A DNA stretch of 13,055 bases from assembly GCA_029551925.1 (NCBI GenBank), contig JAKPEO010000020.1, positions 1 through 13,055 on the forward strand. Direction: 5' to 3'. Below, piece after piece: positions 8,051 to 13,055 of the stretch. Source of the stretch: a bacterium. Lineage in GTDB: Bacteria > JAGOBX01. The position numbers and the translations under genes were made by a program. Numbering within the stretch: the stretch's first letter is position 1; every line of letters begins with the position of its first letter. The notes beneath the pieces were generated by a model. The model ran no database searches, was not told where the DNA came from, and worked only from the letters and a program-made list of their open reading frames with translations.

Positions 8051-9138
8051 AAAATAATATACAAGCAGATTCTCTATATAATAAAATCGCGGAATTACTG
8101 CAAAATGCGCGGAAGTATGTTGCAAGGTCAATCAATCAAACTATGGTTTATACCTATTTTGAGATTGGCAGGATGATTATTGAAGATGAGCAAAAAGGCA
8201 GCATACGCGCGGAGTATGGAAAACGATTATTAAAAAGTTTGTCCGATAAATTGACAAAGGAATTCGGCAAGGGTTTTTCAGTAGATAATTTACAGAATAT
8301 GCGGAATTTCTTTATAATATATTCGTCTTCAATTTCGAAAACACTGTCTGCGAAATCTATAAATCAAAGTAAAATTTCCGCAACACATTTGCGGAAATCT
8401 GATGCAATAACAAAATACGAGACAGTGTCTCGTAAATCTGAAACGCCTGAATTTAATCTAAGTTGGTCGCATTATTTAAAACTTATGCGAATTGAGGACG
8501 AAGCAGAACGCAGATTTTATGAAATAGAATGTTTCAATAATAATTGGAGTTTCCGTGAATTTCAGCGGCAGTTTGACAGTTCTTTATATCAGCGGTTGGT
8601 ATTAAGCCGAGACAAGAAAAAGATAAAAGAACTTTCGAGCAAAGGGATAGTTGTTGAAAAACCGGTTGATATTGTAAAAGACCCGTATGTATTAGAATTC
8701 CTTAATTTACCTGAAAAAACGCACTATTCTGAAAATGATTTGGAACAGCAGTTAATAGATAAACTTGAATACTTCCTTTTAGAACTCGGTAAAGGTTTTA
8801 CTTTTGTCGGTCGGCAGGTTCGGATTACTTTTGACGAAAAACATTTTAGAATTGATTTGGTTTTTTATAATCGTCTGCTGAGATGTTTTGTATTGCTTGA
8901 TTTAAAAATCGGAGAATTGACTCATCAGGACATCGGACAAATGCAGATGTATGTTAATTATTATGACCGGTTGGTTAAACTGCCGGAAGAAAATAAAACA
9001 GTTGGCATTATTCTATGCAGGGATAAAAGCGAAGCGCTTGTGGAAATAACCTTACCGGAAGACAATGACCAAATTTTTGCAAGCCGCTATAAAACCGTGC
9101 TGCCGAATAAGGCGGAATTGAAAAGGTTGTTGAAATAA
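8047..9138 (+). CDS. YhcG/DUF1016-family PD-(D/E)XK nuclease-domain protein
   Basis: The N-terminal half (1-95 and 135-215) has the DUF1016 features YFEIGRMI, YGKRLLKSLS and LSWSHYLKLMRI. The C-terminal half is a PD-(D/E)XK-like nuclease fold, with RIDLVFYN (D270), LLDLKIG (D285, K287) and a downstream QMQMYVNYYDR segment. Members of this family are common in or next to type I R-M operons; their exact role is unsettled, possibly restriction-linked DNA cleavage or repair. Length (363) is normal. The variable linker between the two parts (96-132) is made of three palindromic DNA repeats read in frame as ISKTLSAKS, ISATHLRKS and KYETVSRKS. The start lies within the hsdM stop (ATGA). Nuclease activity is inferred from the motifs; D-L-K replaces the classical E-x-K, as is usual in this family. 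Confidence 0.9.
   Translation: MKNNIQADSLYNKIAELLQNARKYVARSINQTMVYTYFEIGRMIIEDEQKGSIRAEYGKRLLKSLSDKLTKEFGKGFSVDNLQNMRNFFIIYSSSISKTLSAKSINQSKISATHLRKSDAITKYETVSRKSETPEFNLSWSHYLKLMRIEDEAERRFYEIECFNNNWSFREFQRQFDSSLYQRLVLSRDKKKIKELSSKGIVVEKPVDIVKDPYVLEFLNLPEKTHYSENDLEQQLIDKLEYFLLELGKGFTFVGRQVRITFDEKHFRIDLVFYNRLLRCFVLLDLKIGELTHQDIGQMQMYVNYYDRLVKLPEENKTVGIILCRDKSEALVEITLPEDNDQIFASRYKTVLPNKAELKRLLK
8332..8437. repeat. Three in-frame 25-bp palindromes inside the YhcG-like gene
   Basis: The units are 8332-8356, 8374-8398 and 8413-8437, with centres 42 and 39 bp apart. The first has 10 of 12 base pairs (ATTTCG against CGAAAT, ACA against TGT). The second has two perfect 10-bp arms (ATTTCCGCAA and TTGCGGAAAT) around CACAT. 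The third core, TACGAGACAGTGTCTCGTA, is a perfect 9-bp-armed palindrome. All are in the same reading frame and each is followed by CT plus A/T-rich spacer. Their aligned peptides share xxxTx(S/L)(A/R)KS. Spacers are 17 and 14 bp. Related copies lie at 9214 and 9255. Confidence 0.9.
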
Positions 9139-9168
9139 AACGGGACATAATGATAATATTTTATTTAG

Positions 9169-9204
9169 AAACGGCTAATGAATGGCTGGTAAACGGCTAA
9201 TGAA
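9169..9204 (+). repeat. Direct repeat AAACGGCTAATGAA (two copies)
   Basis: Exact 14-bp copies at 9169-9182 and 9191-9204 are separated by TGGCTGGT, giving a 22-bp period. They lie just after the YhcG-like stop codon and before the two non-coding palindromes. They may be paired binding sites or debris from the same process that spread the palindromes. Confidence 0.75.
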
Positions 9205-9213
9205 ATGTAATGA

Positions 9214-9279
9214 ATTTCGCAGACAGTGTTTGCGAAATATAATTTTAATTAAAAAAATATGAGACAGCGTCTCATAAAT
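9214..9279. repeat. Two 25-bp palindromes in the yhcG-ATPase intergenic gap
   Basis: The units are 9214-9238 and 9255-9279, with centres 41 bp apart, matching the spacing inside the upstream gene. The first pairs ATTTCGCA with TGCGAAAT around a GACAGTGTT centre and is the reverse complement of the 8332 unit at 24 of 25 positions. The second core, TATGAGACAGCGTCTCATA, matches the 8413 unit and the following CTGA at 26 of 29 positions. Here they are outside any gene and 44 bp apart from left arm to left arm core, so not in one frame. As RNA they would form hairpins ending 19 bases before the ATPase SD site, where they could affect stability or translation. Confidence 0.88.
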
Positions 9280-9310
9280 CTGATAAGTTCTAATTTTTGG
9301 AGGAACGACA

Positions 9311-10444
9311 ATGTTAAAATTAAAACGGTTTTATTTTAAAGAAAAATATCCGTGGGAGTATGAATTCGGACCAGTTGAACTATCAAACGGGCTTAATCTG
9401 CTTATTGGAAAAAGTGGAACAGGTAAAACTAAATTTCTAAACATTATTACAAATATTTCAAATAAACTTGGAAGAGGACTTATACCTGGCGTTACTGTTC
9501 AAGGAAATATTTTTGAATTAAATATTCAATTTGAAGACGAAAATAACAAAAATATTATCTATAATATTATAGGCGAATTTGGCGAACAGACCGATACAGA
9601 AATAGTTTTAAAACAATCTTCTAAAAATATTAAAATCAGCGAAGAATTAATTATTAACGATGTTAAATATATTGAAAGAGAGAATACTAAAATAAATTTA
9701 TTGATTGAAAAAAAAGAAGTGTTAATAACATTAAATTCCTCTATAATCGCGCACGAAATCCCATTTGCTGAACAAGAAACTATTACAAAAATAAGAACTT
9801 TTTTTGGCGGATTAATGAGATTAAACGAATCTTTTGGATTTAATCAAATTAGATTTGTTGTTGCTCAAGAAAGTCCCATGGTTGTTTCATCAACTGGCGA
9901 TTTTCTTGAAGCAAGTTTGTATTTATTCAAGGAGAAATACCCTGAAAATTATAAAAAGTATCTAAACACACTAAAAGAGTTTTTCCCTTCAATTGAAAAT
10001 TTAAATTTTAGAAATGTAAATAATTCTAATGATATTTCAATGTTTATAAAGGAAAGTTTATATCCCAAAGAATACTATTATATGGAAGCGTCTTCCGGTA
10101 TGCATAGAATAATGGGAATATTAAATATTATTTTTTCTCCAATTTTAAAAACATTGATTTGCATAGACGAAATTGATAATGGAATTGATTACGAATTACT
10201 TGGAAAATTATTTGAACTGATTGATGAACACGCAAACGATTTTCAGGTTATAGCAACTTCTCACCATCCGCACTGGCAGGATAAAACGCGACTTGAAAAC
10301 TGGATTATTATTAAAAATATGGAATCAAGACGCAGATTTCATAAAATTGATTTTTCAAAATTATCCCCTTTGTATAAGTCAAATAAGTATGCAAATTCTA
10401 AATTGCTATTTGAAAAAGAAATTCCGCTGCTGGAGATGAAATAA
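9311..10444 (+). CDS. ABC/AAA-type ATPase of a two-gene defence module (AriA/RloA/OLD-like)
   Basis: A 377-residue ATPase with Walker A GKSGTGKT (33-40), an ABC-signature-like SSGMHR (261-266), Walker B LICIDEID (D286, E287) and an H-loop ATSHHPHW (H318). This is the layout of the AAA_15/AAA_21 and OLD-type ATPases: a single split ABC head without transmembrane or C-terminal TOPRIM parts. The middle (100-250) would hold the inserted helical arms. A perfect GGAGGA site (9299-9304) precedes the ATG by six bases, so it can be translated independently of yhcG. The stop is followed with zero gap by the TOPRIM-like gene, which strongly suggests the two products act as a pair, as in PARIS or RloAB. 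Much more AT-rich than hsdM, it looks like an insertion into the hsd operon. Trigger and target are unknown. Confidence 0.85.
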   Translation: MLKLKRFYFKEKYPWEYEFGPVELSNGLNLLIGKSGTGKTKFLNIITNISNKLGRGLIPGVTVQGNIFELNIQFEDENNKNIIYNIIGEFGEQTDTEIVLKQSSKNIKISEELIINDVKYIERENTKINLLIEKKEVLITLNSSIIAHEIPFAEQETITKIRTFFGGLMRLNESFGFNQIRFVVAQESPMVVSSTGDFLEASLYLFKEKYPENYKKYLNTLKEFFPSIENLNFRNVNNSNDISMFIKESLYPKEYYYMEASSGMHRIMGILNIIFSPILKTLICIDEIDNGIDYELLGKLFELIDEHANDFQVIATSHHPHWQDKTRLENWIIIKNMESRRRFHKIDFSKLSPLYKSNKYANSKLLFEKEIPLLEMK

Positions 10445-11110
10445 ATGAAAATTGCCGCTATATGCGAAGGATATTGCGAAGCGGAAAATATAAATCAAGT
10501 ATTAAAGAAACTGAAAATTTACTGCTCTGAAACTAATATTTTTTCGCCTTCAATAGCCGATAACAAATTTAATAAAATTGGAATTAGAAATTGTAAAGGC
10601 GATGGAACTGTAATCCGTGAAATTATTGAGTTAAGTGAATATCTTATAAATGATTTGAAATACGATTATGTTATCGGTTGGTTTGACGGCGAAGATAATT
10701 GTATTAAAGAACTCGTTGACGCAATAAAAAAAGAAATAAATGCCGCGATACTTTCAAAACTAATTCTTTGTATATCTGTTAAGAAAATTGAAAATTTTTA
10801 TTTATCGGATATTGAAGCGTTTAAATCAATTATTCTTGACCCTAAAAATGCAAATGACAAATCGCAAACTATAATTACTAATTTTATCGCAGAAAATAAT
10901 ATTGAAATTTTGCGCGAAGAAAATTGTTTGGACTGTTATAATTTTTTAGGCAAATATTCCGACTTATATAAATCAGTAAATGGAAGTAATAAAAAATTTG
11001 ACAAGAGGACAAGCGCGCAAAAGTTTTTCACAAATTTTAAACCGGAAAATTGTATAGGGTCTAAAAGTTTCTCGCGGATGATGGATAGATTAAAGAATAA
11101 AATTGTTTAA
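10445..11110 (+). CDS. TOPRIM/DUF4276-like partner protein
   Basis: A 221-residue protein beginning with a beta strand and the acidic motif AICEGYCEAE (E8, E12). A second hydrophobic strand ends in IGWFDGED (D81, E83, D84). Then comes LCISVKKIENFYLSD (108-122), resembling the VxxxExWxLAD region of DUF4276 proteins. The E...DxD/E arrangement is that of a TOPRIM metal site, although the second element is D-G-E rather than the standard DxD. In analogous pairs (AriB, RloB, the TOPRIM part of OLD) this subunit is the nuclease or effector, released or activated by the ATPase. It starts directly after the ATPase stop, so coupling is certain at the mRNA level. The exact family could also be RloB-like; I am confident of the TOPRIM-like fold only moderately. 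Confidence 0.7.
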   Translation: MKIAAICEGYCEAENINQVLKKLKIYCSETNIFSPSIADNKFNKIGIRNCKGDGTVIREIIELSEYLINDLKYDYVIGWFDGEDNCIKELVDAIKKEINAAILSKLILCISVKKIENFYLSDIEAFKSIILDPKNANDKSQTIITNFIAENNIEILREENCLDCYNFLGKYSDLYKSVNGSNKKFDKRTSAQKFFTNFKPENCIGSKSFSRMMDRLKNKIV

Positions 11111-11127
11111 TCAAAAGAGTTTAATAT

Positions 11128-12276
11128 ATGAAACTGGATAAAAGCAAGTGGCATGTAAAAAAATTGAGTGATTGTTGCAATATTTTAGATAATTTTAGAA
11201 AACCGATTAGTGCTACTGAAAGAGAAAAAAGAATTAAAGATAAAGATATAAATCAACTTTATCCTTATTACGGAGCGACAGGACAAGTTGGATGGATAGA
11301 TGATTATTTAATTGATGACGAATTTGTTTTGATAGGCGAAGACGGTGCTCCTTTTTTTGATAAAAGTAAAGACATTGCATATTTTATCAAAGGTAAAGCA
11401 TGGGTAAATAATCATGCACATATTTTAAAAGCAAAAATAAATATTTCAAACAATTTTTATATACTTTATTATCTGAATTCATTTAATGATTTTGGAAAAT
11501 ATGTAAATGGGACAACTCGTCTAAAATTAAATAAAGGACAATTAGAAAAAATTCCTGTTAAAATTCCGCCGCTTGCCGAACAAAACCAAATCGCCGAATT
11601 ATTTCAATCAATAGATACAGCCATTGAACAGGCGGAAACGCAGGAAAATAACTTAAAAATATTGCAAGTAAAACTATGCGATGGTTTGACCAGCGAAAAA
11701 CCTGAGTTTGGAAAATTACTAAATACTAAAAATTGGATGCCGAATATTTTTGATGATTTTGTTGATTGTATTGAACAACACGACAAATAGAAAACGGATG
11801 TTAGCCGGTTTATAGGTTTAGAAAATATTGAACCTGAAAATTTTAACATTACTACTTGGGGAAATATTGCGGACGGAACAACATTTACTAAACGGTTTGA
11901 GAAAGGCGATGTTTTATTCGGCAAACGCCGCGCATACTTAAAAAAAGTTGCAGTCGCAGATTTTGATGGAATTTGTTCAAGTGATATTTTAGTGTTGAGA
12001 GCAAAAGAAAATAAAATATTGCCGGAATTGCTTCAGTATTATGTTTCAGCCGAAACCTTTATACAATATGCTGTAAGTTCTTCAGCCGGCTCGCTTTCGC
12101 CGCGGACAAAATGGAGAGATTTATCAAAATTTCAAATAGCGCTGCCGGACATTAAAATTCAAAAACAAATATTAGAAGTTTTTCAACAATTACAATTAAC
12201 AAGAGATAAATTGAAACACCAGATTATATCATTAAAAAACTTAAAGCAAAATTTATTGAACGAGATTTTAGGATGA
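11128..12276 (+). pseudogene. hsdS: Type I restriction specificity subunit HsdS, interrupted by in-frame TAG at 11788
   Basis: The same frame codes a complete HsdS of 382 codons broken by one TAG at 11788-11790. The first part (220 aa) holds target-recognition domain 1 (YPYYGATGQVGWIDDY, 45-60) and the conserved central region with PPLAEQNQIAELF (148-159) plus coiled coil. The second part resumes at once with the start of domain 2 (RFIGLENIEPENF), continues through SSDILVLRAK and SPRTKWRDL, and ends with the second conserved coil. Sequence on both sides is undamaged, and CAG to TAG (Gln) would explain the break by one base change. No SD site or good start lies just after the stop; GTG at 11992 is mid-domain. 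The 220-aa half could still fold and dimerise, as truncated S subunits of other type I enzymes do, giving a new symmetrical specificity. Readthrough, suppression or sequencing error are alternatives. Confidence 0.85.
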
Positions 12277-12280
12277 TTAT

Positions 12281-13055
12281 ATGTCATTTAACGAACTAAA
12301 CAGCGTTGAACATTTTATTATAAATCAATTGACCGGCGTTAATTTAAACGCTGCGCAGGGAAATATTGTTAAGCAGAATCCTGTTGATTATGATATAGTT
12401 TGCTGGCACTATATTCAAAGCGAACTGCTGCAGCGGGATATTACAGATGTATTGATTGAAAAGGAATTGAAAGAAGCGTTATGCAGAATCAATCCTGAAA
12501 TCAACGCAAATCCTGACAGAGCGGACGAGGTTATTCATAAACTACGGGCAATATTGATTACTGTCGGGAATGTCGGTCTTGTGCGGGCAAACGAAGAATT
12601 CGCAAAGTGGCTGCGCGGTGAAATAACAATGCCGTTCGGCAAAAACAATCAGCATATATCAGTTAAACTCATTGATTTTGAAAATATCAAAAACAATTCA
12701 TTTATTTTGACAAACCAATTCAAGATAAAAGCGCGCGAAGTTAAAATACCGGATATTGCAATGTTTATAAACGGTATTCCTGTAATAATTGGCGAAGCAA
12801 AAACACCGTCGCGTCCTGCTATAAGTTGGTTTGACGCTGCATACGATATACATTCAATCTACGAAAACGCTGTGCCGCAGTTGTTTGTTCCGAATATATT
12901 TTCTTTTGCTACAGAAGGCAAAGAAATTTTTATCGGCGCGGTCAGGACAGCATTAGAATTCTGGGCGCCGTGGCGTTTGGAAAATGAAAAAGACGAAATC
13001 AAAGATTTTGCCGGGTTAAGCGATGTCGGCAAGCAAATGATACATTTATTAAAAC
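12281..13055 (+). CDS. hsdR: Type I restriction endonuclease subunit HsdR, N-terminal part (runs off right edge)
   Basis: The frame is open for 258 codons from the ATG at 12281, four bases after the hsdS stop. The N-terminal region contains the nuclease signature of HsdR: KIPDIAMFINGIPVIIGEAK, with catalytic D158, E172 and K174 in the PD-x13-ExK arrangement. VIIGEAKTP, AAYDIHSIY and FSFATEGKEIF follow, all typical of the region before the helicase motor. The DEAD-box translocase and C-terminal HsdM-binding part would lie beyond the edge. HsdR translocates DNA and cleaves unmodified DNA once bound to HsdM2-HsdS. It retains the higher GC content of hsdM, so hsdM and hsdR look like the original operon and the genes between like later additions. 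Being a frame without a stop, it is treated as intact up to the edge. Confidence 0.94.
   Translation, partial: MSFNELNSVEHFIINQLTGVNLNAAQGNIVKQNPVDYDIVCWHYIQSELLQRDITDVLIEKELKEALCRINPEINANPDRADEVIHKLRAILITVGNVGLVRANEEFAKWLRGEITMPFGKNNQHISVKLIDFENIKNNSFILTNQFKIKAREVKIPDIAMFINGIPVIIGEAKTPSRPAISWFDAAYDIHSIYENAVPQLFVPNIFSFATEGKEIFIGAVRTALEFWAPWRLENEKDEIKDFAGLSDVGKQMIHLLK

Noticed and set aside
9214-9243. Promoter with TATAAT at 9238 for the ATPase gene
   Set aside because: No acceptable -35 box lies 16-18 bases upstream; TATAAT is expected by chance in this AT-rich gap.
8332-9279. CRISPR-like array (25-bp repeats, 14-17 bp spacers)
   Set aside because: Repeats differ among themselves, spacers are too short, three units are in-frame coding sequence, and no cas gene is present.
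11788-11790. TAG recoded as an amino acid (pyrrolysine-type or reassigned code)
   Set aside because: The 610-aa gene appears to end naturally at TAG, and a single CAG-to-TAG change is simpler; no suppressor tRNA is visible here.
11992-12276. Separate C-terminal HsdS gene starting at GTG 11992
   Set aside because: No SD site, the start would cut through recognition domain 2, and the same frame continues upstream to the TAG with HsdS-like sequence.

Overview
This is an AT-rich window from a bacterium or a bacterial mobile element; no lineage can be assigned from it. Strong sigma70-type promoters and Shine-Dalgarno sites fit a bacterial host. Two blocks diverge from a 450-bp intergenic region. 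The left block (minus strand) is a phage- or plasmid-type replication module. The right block (plus strand) is a defence region built around a type I restriction-modification (R-M) operon.

Left block, 1-3604 (-): an 882-residue AAA+/SF3-like replication ATPase is translationally coupled (20-nt overlap) to a family A DNA polymerase with an intact 3'-5' exonuclease domain. The polymerase runs off the left edge. The 3' end of the ATPase gene carries eight copies of a 9-mer, four in each orientation.

Middle, 3605-6574: the divergent intergenic region holds a strong rightward promoter, several inverted repeats, and an 11-nt match to the 3' end of a tRNA-Gln gene (possible attachment-site remnant). 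The rightward promoter drives two very AT-rich genes of unknown function (135 and 610 aa).

Right block, 6466-13055 (+): a near-consensus promoter precedes hsdM, a YhcG/DUF1016-type PD-(D/E)XK nuclease, an ABC/AAA-type ATPase, a small TOPRIM/DUF4276-like protein, hsdS and hsdR (N-terminal part only). The hsdS gene is split by an in-frame TAG between its two target-recognition halves. The ATPase plus TOPRIM-like pair has the architecture of PARIS (AriA/AriB), RloA/RloB or OLD-type two-gene defence systems and sits inside the hsd operon, where it could sense interference with restriction.

The most unusual structure is a family of 25-bp palindromes about 40 bp apart. Three lie in frame inside the YhcG-like gene, each encoding a variant of xxxTx(S/L)xKS. 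Two lie in the non-coding gap before the ATPase gene. Two copies differ by a compensatory base-pair change, and another pair are near-exact reverse complements, so the palindrome itself seems to be maintained or mobile.
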